DNA from: a virus
Virus record (IMG/VR): IMGVR_UViG_3300030118_004394
Location: 8,021 to 38,786 of that record
Reading direction: 5' to 3' (one strand)
DNA length: 30,766 nucleotides
Shown: one piece after another, positions 13,315 to 21,600 of the stretch
How positions within the stretch are numbered: position 1 is the first letter of the stretch
How the letters are laid out: every line of letters starts with the position of its first letter
Translations under genes and position numbers: made by a program
Notes under the pieces: generated by a model
Databases searched by the model: none
What the model was told of the DNA's origin: nothing
What the model saw: the letters and a program-made list of their open reading frames with translations, nothing else

Positions 13315-14124
13315 TTAGAATGGTACGTCGTCTTTTACTTGTGGTTTTTCGACAGTAGCTTGTGGTTTTTCTGACTCAAAGTCTACTTTACCAAAAATGT
13401 CTGATTGCATAGCACTGCTATAAAAATCTTTAGTTAATTCTAAAGTTTTTTCTTGATTCGGTTTATTTAAAAAAGAATCAAATGCAACCTGCCAACCAAT
13501 CCAAGAGCCTTTATTGTTAGATTCTTGTACAGAAATCAAACGATAGACAGTTGCCCAAGAAGGTGGTGTAAAAAAACCTTTTTTACCCTCTAGTCTTCTG
13601 CTCTGAATCATAGAATTCCACAACCTAGAAATTTTCTTTTGTGTAGATTTCATGGTGATTAAAGCTTGTTCAACAGGTTCATACTTATTGTTAAGTATGT
13701 AAACGAAATGATTACCTGTATCTTCTACATAATTACCATTTGATAGCCTGTCTTTACCATCATCTCCACGTTGTGTTTGTTTCATGATACCAGGATCTCT
13801 ACTAATTTGAATTGGTCTTCCTGGACTTGCACCTCTGTCTGCCCATTCATTAAATGTATTAACATACAGACATGGCACTACTAAAATGCCCTCATTACCT
13901 TTGTAAAGACTACCAGTGATCTCATTATAAATGTCACCAACTCGTGCATCTTTATTAAATTTGCCATCATTTTGATTAGTGAATGGCGAGTTTGCATTGA
14001 TAAGCTTTAAGATCGGTAGTTTAGTATCTTTTGCAGTAACATACTCACTACCCTGTCCTGCAAATTCTTCCAGTGCAGATACTGCACCGACTTCTTGTTT
14101 TTTTTTCATTGCTACTTCATTCAT
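13315..14124 (-). CDS. Phage single-stranded DNA-binding protein-like
   Basis: 269 aa. The protein ends in KDDVPF, the acidic hydrophobic tip that SSBs use to recruit partners, after a low-complexity linker (~240-263). The core (~25-235) is beta-rich and basic (LPILKLINANSP, KSTQKKISRLWNSM), unlike bacterial OB-fold SSB, and resembles marine-phage proteins found in replication operons. I infer ssDNA binding from the tail and from its place just before the primase. AGGAG precedes the ATG at 14124. Alternative: a recombination accessory protein. Confidence 0.72.
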   Translation of the reverse strand: MNEVAMKKKQEVGAVSALEEFAGQGSEYVTAKDTKLPILKLINANSPFTNQNDGKFNKDARVGDIYNEITGSLYKGNEGILVVPCLYVNTFNEWADRGASPGRPIQISRDPGIMKQTQRGDDGKDRLSNGNYVEDTGNHFVYILNNKYEPVEQALITMKSTQKKISRLWNSMIQSRRLEGKKGFFTPPSWATVYRLISVQESNNKGSWIGWQVAFDSFLNKPNQEKTLELTKDFYSSAMQSDIFGKVDFESEKPQATVEKPQVKDDVPF

Positions 14125-14127
14125 TGT

Positions 14128-14679
14128 TTACTCCTTTTCTTTAATGATTGTTTTGTTTGCAACATAAACTCCAAAAGTTTCCATAGGTATTTGTTTACCA
14201 GCTTCAATCTGCTCTCTTACAAAAGCTCTTAAAGTTGATGATTCTACTTTTTCTTTTTGAGTTACTCTGTCTGAACCAACTTGTCTTTTCAAATCCTCAA
14301 ACACTTGTGTTGCCACATTGTCTTCTGATCTAATAAAACTAACTGTCAGATCGTTTTTAATAATGTCGCCAGCATTATTATTCCTTAGCCAAGTAAAGGC
14401 CTCAGATTTGTTTCTATCGGCGATCTTTGCATGATAACTAGGTCTTATTTTTACAGATGATCCATCTGCAAGTTTTAACTCAGATATACCTGCTTGTTGC
14501 ATTAAGTCTGGAATTTGTTTTTCAGAATATAATCTTTCATCGTCTTTAAGTTTTTTTAAATCTTGTTCGACTTGTTCAATTTGTTTCTGAAGTTCCAATA
14601 ACTCGTTGCAAGATTGTGCGATGTCTTTTGCGACACCTGTATCCACCCTTATGGAGGCAGATTCTTTTTCGAGGTCCAT
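14128..14679 (-). CDS. Coiled-coil replication-operon protein (183 aa)
   Basis: A coiled coil covers residues ~20-60 (LLELQKQIEQVEQDLKKL), followed by a compact domain that includes ELKLADGSSVKIRP and a C-terminal GVYVANKTIIK. Proteins with this layout occur next to SSB-like genes in other phages; the role is unknown and the link is from memory. AAGGAG lies before the ATG. It is the first gene of the replication operon, driven by a promoter whose -35 TTGACA is at 14724-14729. Confidence 0.74.
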   Translation of the reverse strand: MDLEKESASIRVDTGVAKDIAQSCNELLELQKQIEQVEQDLKKLKDDERLYSEKQIPDLMQQAGISELKLADGSSVKIRPSYHAKIADRNKSEAFTWLRNNNAGDIIKNDLTVSFIRSEDNVATQVFEDLKRQVGSDRVTQKEKVESSTLRAFVREQIEAGKQIPMETFGVYVANKTIIKEKE

Positions 14680-14717
14680 AAGAACTCCTTTCCATTTATC
14701 TTTTTAAATTTTTAAAA

Positions 14718-14754
14718 TTGACTTGTCAACATTAATTTTATATAAAGTTATAAT
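14718..14754. promoter_or_regulatory. Divergent promoter region with TTGAC dyad
   Basis: TTGACTTGTCAA (14718-14729) is an inverted repeat of TTGAC. Leftward: TTGACA (14724-14729 on the minus strand), 17 bases, TAAAAA, driving the replication operon. Rightward: TATAAT (14749-14754), with TTGTCA 19 bases upstream, driving the SNF2-type gene. The 12-mer TATAAAGTTATA (14741-14752) overlaps the rightward -10. One regulator bound at the dyad could control both directions. Confidence 0.55.
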
Positions 14755-14757
14755 AGT

Positions 14758-16164
14758 ATGGGATACATGTACAAAACCAAGCCTTATCAACATCAACGTG
14801 ATGCATTGATAAAGGGAGCAGATCAATATAATTTTGCCTACTTTATGGAAATGGGTACAGGCAAAACAAAAGTCAGTATTGATAATGCAGCATATTTATA
14901 TCAAGAGAAAAAAGTAAATGTAGTTCTTGTTGTCGCACCTAACTCAGTCTATCGAAACTGGCAAGATGAAATAAAAACACACAGTCCTGTTGATACAACT
15001 ATTTATACACATAAACAAGATAAAAAATTCATAAAGAAACCAGGGCACTTAGCATTTTTTTTAATTAATGTAGAGTCTTTTTCAAGATCATCAGGCGCAA
15101 AAGCTGTAGAAAAAGTAATTGCAGAATATAAAGAAACTATGATGGTTGTTGTAGACGAGGCCACTACAATTAAAAATAGAACAGCAAAAAGAACGAAAAC
15201 ACTTACAAAGATCTGTCGTCCAATAAAATACAAAAGAATTCTTACTGGATCACCTGTAACAAAATCACCATTAGATTTATATAGTCAGTGCGGTTTTTTA
15301 AGCACAAGTTTGTTAGGGTATGAAAATTTTTATGTATTTAGAGCTAGATATTGTGTTATGAAAACAATCGGTTTACAACGGACAGGACGACAAGTATCAT
15401 TACCTTTGTATTTTACAAATCTTGGCGAGTTAGAAACAAAACTAAAAAACTTTTCATTTAGAGTAAAAAAGGAGGATTGTTTGGATTTACCAGAAAAAAT
15501 TTATACGAAACGTTATGTTGATTTAAAAGGAGACCAACTAACAGTTTATGATAATTTAAAAAGATATGCTCGGGCAGTCTTTGAAGATGAAGAGGCAACC
15601 TACACAAATAAACTGACAGAAATTTTAAAGTTACACCAAGTATGTTGTGGATATTTTGTGTCAGATGAAGGACTTAAAAGAGAAATAACTAATCCTAAAC
15701 TAGAAGAATTACTTAATGTCATTGAAGAGTCAGATGGTAAAATTATTATATGGGCTAATTATATTTTTAACATAGAAAAAATTATTAATTTGTTAAAAGA
15801 AAAATTTGGTGAAGAATCAACAGTTGCTATATATGGTCAAGTTGGTGTTGAGGATCGAAAAAAGGCAGTTGATGATTTTCAAAACAATAGTAATGTGAGA
15901 TTTTTTGTTGGTAATCCAACAACTGGTGGTTATGGATTAAATTTAACAGAGGCTAAAACTGTTGTGTATTTTAGTAATAATTACAACCTTGAAGTAAGAC
16001 AACAATCAGAGGACAGGGCGCATAGGATAGGGCAAAAAAATAATGTCACATATGTCGATATAGTAACAAAAGGCACGATAGATGAGTTTATTTTGAAATC
16101 ATTAAAAAAGAAGTTGCAGATATCTGCTCAAACTTTAGGTGAAGAAGTTTTAGAATTTTTATAG
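14758..16164 (+). CDS. SNF2-type superfamily 2 helicase
   Basis: 468 aa. PYQHQRDALIKG (Q motif), MEMGTGKT (30-37, Walker A), VVVDEATTIKN (130-140, Walker B with DEAT), ILTGSPV (motif III) and, in the second RecA domain, GYGLNLTEA and RAHRIGQKNN (motif VI) near the C-terminus. Compact phage SNF2-like ATPases of this size move on double-stranded DNA and often accompany replication and recombination genes. It alone of the replication genes is on the plus strand. The ATG at 14758 is three bases after TATAAT; a second ATG at 14767 fits the transcription start better. No ribosome site is present. Its 3' end overlaps the convergent nuclease gene by 37 bases. Confidence 0.92.
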   Translation: MGYMYKTKPYQHQRDALIKGADQYNFAYFMEMGTGKTKVSIDNAAYLYQEKKVNVVLVVAPNSVYRNWQDEIKTHSPVDTTIYTHKQDKKFIKKPGHLAFFLINVESFSRSSGAKAVEKVIAEYKETMMVVVDEATTIKNRTAKRTKTLTKICRPIKYKRILTGSPVTKSPLDLYSQCGFLSTSLLGYENFYVFRARYCVMKTIGLQRTGRQVSLPLYFTNLGELETKLKNFSFRVKKEDCLDLPEKIYTKRYVDLKGDQLTVYDNLKRYARAVFEDEEATYTNKLTEILKLHQVCCGYFVSDEGLKREITNPKLEELLNVIEESDGKIIIWANYIFNIEKIINLLKEKFGEESTVAIYGQVGVEDRKKAVDDFQNNSNVRFFVGNPTTGGYGLNLTEAKTVVYFSNNYNLEVRQQSEDRAHRIGQKNNVTYVDIVTKGTIDEFILKSLKKKLQISAQTLGEEVLEFL

Positions 16165-16859
16165 AACAACTCTACTCTTTTAAACCATTTTGTTTCATAT
16201 TCTGCTATGTCAGCATCTGTCATTTTAAATCCCTGAAATAACAAATCTTTAGTACAAACACATATTAAACCTTGTTTTATAGGACCAAAGTTTTTTTTAT
16301 GCGCAAGTGAATATGCAGCTATTTGATATTTATAATCCTCTATCCACTCATCTTTTTTTGGTTTGTTAGATTGTTTAAAGTCAATAACTGTTGGTAAGTT
16401 ATCATAAACACCGATTAAATCAGAAGATCCTGCCCACAAATTTTCATAATTTAAGGTAACTTCAGTGCCATATACCTGACTAAACTTGTCAAGATTATCT
16501 ACAATTTTATGTGCCATCATTCTTGGTAAACTACCCTCAGGCGAAAGGTTTATATAACCCACACCTTTGCAATATTGTTCTAAAATGTAATGCATTTCTG
16601 TTCCGCGCACAGCTGCTTGGTTCGTGATCCGTGAGGCTTGGTCATAACCGACCCGTTGCCTCCATAAGTTAAGTGCTTCTCTTTTTTCTTGGCTCTGTGT
16701 TTTAGATAATATAGTAGTTACAGAGGGTACTTTATGATCTCCAACATTGTATGTTCTACCGGTTGGATCATCGTTCCTAGTAAATTCGTTATAATTATAT
16801 TTTTTGTTAATAATAAAATCTGTTACACAAAAGTCAGATTCATTTCTTATTATCTTCAT
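16128..16859 (-). CDS. RecB/Cas4-like PD-(D/E)XK exonuclease
   Basis: 243 aa from the ATG at 16859 (MKIIRNESDFCVTDF), which overlaps the upstream gene by 20 bases; a longer frame to 16964 would overlap it by 125. Core motifs: VPSVTTIL, RGTEMHYILEQY (active-site His), GSSDLIGVYDNLPTVIDFKQ (the D and DFK of PD-(D/E)XK) and YKYQIAAYSLA (the QxxxY motif). No cysteines are placed to hold the Cas4 iron-sulfur cluster. It probably resects DNA for phage recombination or degrades host DNA. Convergent with the SNF2-type gene. Confidence 0.86.
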   Translation of the reverse strand: MKIIRNESDFCVTDFIINKKYNYNEFTRNDDPTGRTYNVGDHKVPSVTTILSKTQSQEKREALNLWRQRVGYDQASRITNQAAVRGTEMHYILEQYCKGVGYINLSPEGSLPRMMAHKIVDNLDKFSQVYGTEVTLNYENLWAGSSDLIGVYDNLPTVIDFKQSNKPKKDEWIEDYKYQIAAYSLAHKKNFGPIKQGLICVCTKDLLFQGFKMTDADIAEYETKWFKRVELFYKNSKTSSPKV

Positions 16860-17526
16860 CGTCAGGTGCATATAGATTGTTAAAGGTATTTTGCCAATCC
16901 ATATAACTATCGTCGCTTTCTGCACAATGCATCCATTGACTTGGTATGAAATCAGGAGCCCCACTACCAGTCACCCACATTGCTGGTGAAGTAACTCTAA
17001 TTCTATTATTTGGTAAAGCCACAATACAACCTTCCCAAGGACCGCTTGTTAATCTCAATATATGTGATTGCTTGTGTTGAGCAGGATCATCAGCTATTTC
17101 TGATTCTGTATAATCGATTGTCATATAATATTGACCTGTGTAAAACTCACCATCGATCTTACATAACCATGGACTTGATGATGTGCGATCATATTTTATT
17201 ACAGCGTGATGGTGTGATGAACAATCCCATGGTTGTGCCAGATGAGTTTTAATGGGGGGAGGCATTTTATCTAATGGCTCATCTGCCACAAGAGCAGTGA
17301 TAGGCATTCTTGCCCACATCGCTCCACCATGCGGATTTTCAAGTCTATTCTCTTCGTCTTCACAACCTGTGAATATGACCTGAAAACTTAAACAACGATC
17401 AGGAACAGTGTTTACTGCAATTACATTGGCGTGTAAAAACTCTCCGTGATACTTATTGTGATTATGTGTGAATTCTTTTCTTACCCATACCTTAAAATAG
17501 GGTATGTTACTGGTTAAGTATGGCAT
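16840..17526 (-). CDS. Conserved phage protein, unknown function (228 aa)
   Basis: Starts MPYLTSNIPYFKVWVRKEFT. The protein is rich in aromatic residues, His and Pro: NPHGGAMWARMPITALV, PWDCSSHHHAVIKYD, and a beta-rich C-terminal half with WVTGSGAPDFIPSQW. I recall similar proteins in marine phages, without function. No membrane segment is seen. The only ribosome-like sequence (GGGG) is too close to the ATG. It lies in a unit with the basic repeat protein and the exonuclease, so it is probably expressed with them. Confidence 0.76.
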   Translation of the reverse strand: MPYLTSNIPYFKVWVRKEFTHNHNKYHGEFLHANVIAVNTVPDRCLSFQVIFTGCEDEENRLENPHGGAMWARMPITALVADEPLDKMPPPIKTHLAQPWDCSSHHHAVIKYDRTSSSPWLCKIDGEFYTGQYYMTIDYTESEIADDPAQHKQSHILRLTSGPWEGCIVALPNNRIRVTSPAMWVTGSGAPDFIPSQWMHCAESDDSYMDWQNTFNNLYAPDDEDNKK

Positions 17527-17560
17527 ACCCCATAATAAGATTTAAATAAAAATTGGCAAG

Positions 17561-17884
17561 TTATTTTTTTAAAGATCCAGGACCCATTAATTTTTTTCTT
17601 CTTGCTATAAACTTAGATGTTCCTTTTTTATCATCCATTTTTACAAGCTTGTACCCTTTTTTCTTCGCAGCTGATCTCATTGCTGCTAGACCCATGCTAG
17701 CTGTAAGGACTTTTTTAGCCCCTCCTTTGGCATAACCTTTAGCCATTTTACCACCCATGGCTTTCATCATTTTGGCTCCACCTTTAGCGTAACCTTTTGA
17801 TTTCATCATGCGACCACCCATGGCTTTCATCATTTTGGCTCCACCTTTAGCATAACCTTTCGTTTTCATTCGTCTTTTGACCAT
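17561..17884 (-). CDS. Lys/Gly-rich repeat protein (107 aa)
   Basis: Very basic. The N-terminal half is made of tandem units of the type KGYAKGGAKMMKAMGG (three, ~8-58), encoded by a 63-bp DNA repeat; the C-terminal half is a lysine-rich helix (GLAAMRSAAKKKGYKLV). Similar short basic proteins with KGYAKGGAK occur in marine phages. DNA binding or condensation is a reasonable inference from charge, not proven. AAGGAG precedes the ATG, and a promoter lies just upstream. Confidence 0.75.
   Translation of the reverse strand: MVKRRMKTKGYAKGGAKMMKAMGGRMMKSKGYAKGGAKMMKAMGGKMAKGYAKGGAKKVLTASMGLAAMRSAAKKKGYKLVKMDDKKGTSKFIARRKKLMGPGSLKK
17751..17876. repeat. 63-bp tandem repeat inside the basic-protein gene
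   Basis: Two full units (17751-17813 and 17814-17876) are identical over the first 38 bases and nearly so for ~47. A third, decayed copy of part of the unit lies at about 17719-17740. The unit equals 21 codons, so copy-number change keeps the frame. Confidence 0.75.
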
Positions 17885-17908
17885 TTTTTTTCTCCTTAAG
17901 GTTTATTA

Positions 17909-17950
17909 GTTAACTTCGTTTATTTTAGTGTATTTTAGCCAGGTAGTAAA
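17909..17950 (-). promoter_or_regulatory. Promoter with GTTAAC site, copy 4
   Basis: On the minus strand TTTACT (17945-17950), 17 bases, TAAAAT (17922-17927), then seven bases and GTTAAC (17909-17914). This is the only real gene-free gap in the right two thirds of the window (17885-18006), so a promoter here is expected. The GTTAAC placement is within one base of that in the accessory-region promoters. Confidence 0.5.
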
Positions 17951-18006
17951 CCATTAGAGGCACATTAAATCTCTCTGTATGAGCCTTAAAATCGGTCGTT
18001 TTTTGC

Positions 18007-18450
18007 CTAGTTTTTAAAAAAACTTGTGTTTATGAGCAAGAGAGTCAATAATCCAATTAAAGAAATCGCAAGTGCTGCATAGGCACAATACATTAAAAAT
18101 TGTTCTCTTTCTTTTTTCTTTTGTGCAATTGCTGCTATTCTTTTTTTCTTAATATCTGTTCTGATTGCAACAAATTCACTCCATGCATTAGGTGCACCAT
18201 ATAACATAAACATTTCTCTTAACTGATTCTCCATGTCATGCACTTGTTTTAATTTAAAATATGTATCGAGAGCTTCTTCATTTGAAGAGGTAAACCATTT
18301 TGATTTTTCTTTTTTGTGCTCTTCTTCAACCACATTCATTTGCTTGACAAATTTTATTATTTGTCCTGACAAACTATGCAGCTCTTTTCCTACAGAAATA
18401 CCAGATTTAATTGCTGCAAATGCTGAAGTTGCAATACTTATTGGGTCCAT
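18007..18450 (-). CDS. Membrane-anchored virion-region protein (147 aa)
   Basis: I chose the ATG at 18450 (MDPISIATSAFAAIKSGISV), with AGGA eight bases upstream. The N-terminus is typical of a phage family beginning MDPxxxATxAFxAxKxGIxxGK. The middle is a charged helix (~35-105) and the C-terminus is a single membrane helix (YCAYAALAISLIGLLTLLLI, ~120-140). It sits between large virion proteins and the basic protein; it may be a lysis or envelope-contact factor, but that is inference. It overlaps the next upstream gene by 13 bases. Confidence 0.74.
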   Translation of the reverse strand: MDPISIATSAFAAIKSGISVGKELHSLSGQIIKFVKQMNVVEEEHKKEKSKWFTSSNEEALDTYFKLKQVHDMENQLREMFMLYGAPNAWSEFVAIRTDIKKKRIAAIAQKKKEREQFLMYCAYAALAISLIGLLTLLLINTSFFKN

Positions 18451-18659
18451 ATGACAAGTCCTACTATTGTTACTATAATAGTGAGCATACCACTCATCAT
18501 CCAAAATAACAACTTATCGACTTTAGCTCCAAGTTTATCTATGTCTTGATGCATATGTGCTAAGTGATTTTCTTTTATGTTAGTCACTTCTTTTTTTACA
18601 CCTTGTATATGACCATACAGTGAAATTATATGTTCTTTTGTTGTTCTAGGTTCTGGCAT
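18438..18659 (-). CDS. Holin- or XhlA-like coiled coil plus membrane helix (73 aa)
   Basis: An N-terminal soluble helix with heptad pattern (HIQGVKKEVTNIKENHLAHM, ~17-36) and a C-terminal membrane helix (MMSGMLTIIVTIVGLVIW, ~54-71). This layout resembles XhlA-type haemolysin/holin-associated proteins. GAGAGG precedes the ATG. Next to another membrane protein it may form part of the lysis machinery, but no endolysin is visible nearby, so the role is uncertain. Confidence 0.66.
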   Translation of the reverse strand: MPEPRTTKEHIISLYGHIQGVKKEVTNIKENHLAHMHQDIDKLGAKVDKLLFWMMSGMLTIIVTIVGLVIWTQ

Positions 18660-21600
18660 TTTGACCTCTCTGTGTTAGCATCTGTCCTGTTGGGTCATTT
18701 GGAAATAACGCTTGATAAGTTAAAGGATTAGTAGTTTGTAATGACGAAATATTTGCAACAGGTGGTTGTTGCATTGTAGCTTGTGGCATTTGCTGTGTTT
18801 GAGGTTGTCTTACCATTTGATCTAAGTTTACCATACTTTGTGCTGCAACCTCATTATCTGCATCCTCAATCGCATCGTTTGTAGCTAGAGCTTGTATTGC
18901 ACCTTTTGTTATTTCGTCATATTTTTTCTTATCTTCAAAGGACGAGTTTTCATATAAATAAACTTCTGGAAACATTCTTTTCTTGAGATTAGGTGGTAAT
19001 AAATCAGTATTAAAAGATGTATCAGGTATTTTTGTCATCTTACTTTGCAAATATGTAGTAATTTGTTGTGCAGTTAATTTTGATGGATCTACTTGTTCCT
19101 CTTCATCATCTGCAAAATAATTAAATAGGATGCCAAGAGCTCTTCTTTTTGGAGGTGATAAATATTTACCTGCTGGTTGAAGAGGATCAATAAAAGGAAA
19201 ATCTTTAACAGATCCTTTACCAAGTTTTGCAAGTCTCTCTTCAGGTGTATATAAATCTAATAATGCCCTAGCATATTTTGGATCAGCTAATAGACCACCG
19301 AACCCTCTTAACAACAAAGGTGTAAGAATTAAAGCACCCAAACCTGTTCCCATACCAACACCAATTCCTCCTAATGCTGTTCCAGCTCCAAATGCAGCTA
19401 CACCGGTTAGTCCAACCCTTCTTGTTAAATATTTACTTGAATCACCAACACCTTGCGAATAATAAGTATCTATAACATCTAAAAAATCATCAATCAGTTT
19501 TACTTGTTTTTTACCGCGCTCACCTCCGCCAAATACAGTTTCTAGTTTTAGTCTACCTTGTGGATCTACTTGACCTTTTTGATTTAATAAACCAAGATTT
19601 TTTTTAACTTGATCTACACCTAAAAAACTTCCTAAATCAGTATCAGGTATATCTTTTTCAATAAATTTATCTAATCTTCCAATGTCACCCTCTATAGTTT
19701 CAAGCCCTTTTGCTTTTCTTTGTTGTAAAATATCAGGTGTTACACCTGCTTTTTGTAATATTTCATCAGCATATGTTGTTCGTAACATACCTTGTTCTTG
19801 TAATTTATTAATTGTTGTCATAGCCACAGCTTTTGCTTCATCAGGTTGCTTTTCAAAAGCTCTAAAAAACGAATCATATAAAAACCTAGAGCCTAATCTT
19901 TGCATAAATTTTTCTCCAGTTTTTTTAGCAGCACCTTTATCTGTAGCACCTACTAAAAATCTTAATTCGTTTACTGCTTCAGGTGTTCCTGTTTGTAATG
20001 TTTTAAAAATAACATCATCAAACATTCTACTTGGGTATTTTGTCATTTTACCTGGTATACCAAATAAAGAATTAGCAGTGAAAAGATATTCACCAAATTT
20101 TTGTAACTCTGTGGCTGTCATACTTTCAAATGGTTGTGTAACCACTGAATAAAATTGAAAAGCCTCATTTACACCATTTCCAAAGTCTGCAACTTTATTT
20201 GTTAATTCATTAATAAAATTTTGTCTTGCTGTTGCAGGGTCTGCAGCATTTGCAATAGCTGCTTCATTTTCATTAATAAGTTTTTTAATACCGGCAGAAT
20301 TTTGCATAATATCGTCTTGTACATCTTTCATACCAACCGAACCTAAATCATAATCCATAGCACTTCTCATTTGCGTAGCTGCAGTAATTGCTGCTTTATT
20401 GTTAGGGGCATCCTTAGCAGTTTGATTTACTTGTCTTTTTAGTCCTAAAAACTCTAAAGGTGTTAAATAAGTCTTGTCATCAAATACACCTGAATCTGCA
20501 AATTTAAGGTACAATGCCATCATAGGGTTGTTTTTAATACTGCTTTTTCTTAATACAGGATCTTCTTCAAGATTTAAACGTTTAATAGATTGTTCTTCAA
20601 TGTCAGCAAACACATCTGCAGCATTTTTTCTTAATTGAGCTGTAGGTATTATAGCAGGATTACCAAATTGTCTTGCTCTGTTAGCTAATGCTTCAAATTT
20701 TGTATCGATTAAATTTTGAAACTGTCTGTAATTATTGTTTAATACATCAAGAGCTTGATAACCTAATATTTGTGATGTTGTTACAGGTGCAAAATCTTGA
20801 GCAAATTTAAACATAGCTCCTGCTACTTTTTTTTCAGACTGTTCACGCAATCCTTTTGCCTTAGAACTTACTAAAGGTAAGATACCGATTGTTTCAAAAT
20901 ATGTTTTAGAAAAAGCACCCAAACCCTCTTTTTCTTTTGCAAGTTGTCCTACATTTAAGGGTATTCCTTTTTCTGCAGCTAAATCACCTATACGTTTAGC
21001 ATCATCACCTTTTGTGCCCGTTAATCCTTTTGCAAATGCTTTTGCCACTATACCACCTAATTGAAACATAGCAGTCATTCCACCACCCCACAGTAAAGAA
21101 TCCTCTATTGCCTCAACAGCATATGCAGAGACACGTTCTTCTGGAGTAAACCTTTCGTTTATTACTTTATCAGACACATCAGCTAAATCATAGCTTATCT
21201 CTTTTGCTAAATTTTTGTCTAAACTATTTACAGCATCAAATGCTAACGATCCAGCTCCTGCTCCTAATGCACCACCTCCGATAGATTTAAGCTCAGTTTG
21301 TGTTGCTTGAGTAAGACCTAATTTAAAACTGTCTTTTACTTTAGCTGCAGTATTCTCTAATAAACCAACAGTTCTTCCAAACAATCTGCCGGCTAAACCA
21401 AATCTTTTAACAAGAGGTAACTTCATTAAAACTTTAGAAAATTTATTTGCAGCCTTCGGAAACTCATTGGCATAATTTGGACCAAATCTTTTGGCAGGAT
21501 TAGCTATAAAAGCATTTATTAATTTTTGTCTGTCCATTAAGTAAGGTATGAAAGTTCCAACAACCTCACCTGTTGTTTGAAATCCTGTTCTATCTGTTAA

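Noticed and set aside
4640-16640. GTGATCCGTG recurring near 4651 and 16623
   Set aside because: Only two copies, one in coding sequence, without symmetric placement. Taken as chance.
18007-18659. A complete lysis cassette
   Set aside because: Two small membrane proteins are present and one is holin-like, but no endolysin or spanin is identifiable in the window, so a lysis role is not claimed as established.
19682-20152. Long plus-strand open frame opposite the 1062-aa gene
   Set aside because: Low-complexity, Cys/Ser/Phe-rich shadow of a well-supported minus-strand gene. The same applies to 23461-23826, 23878-24273 and 8550-8927.
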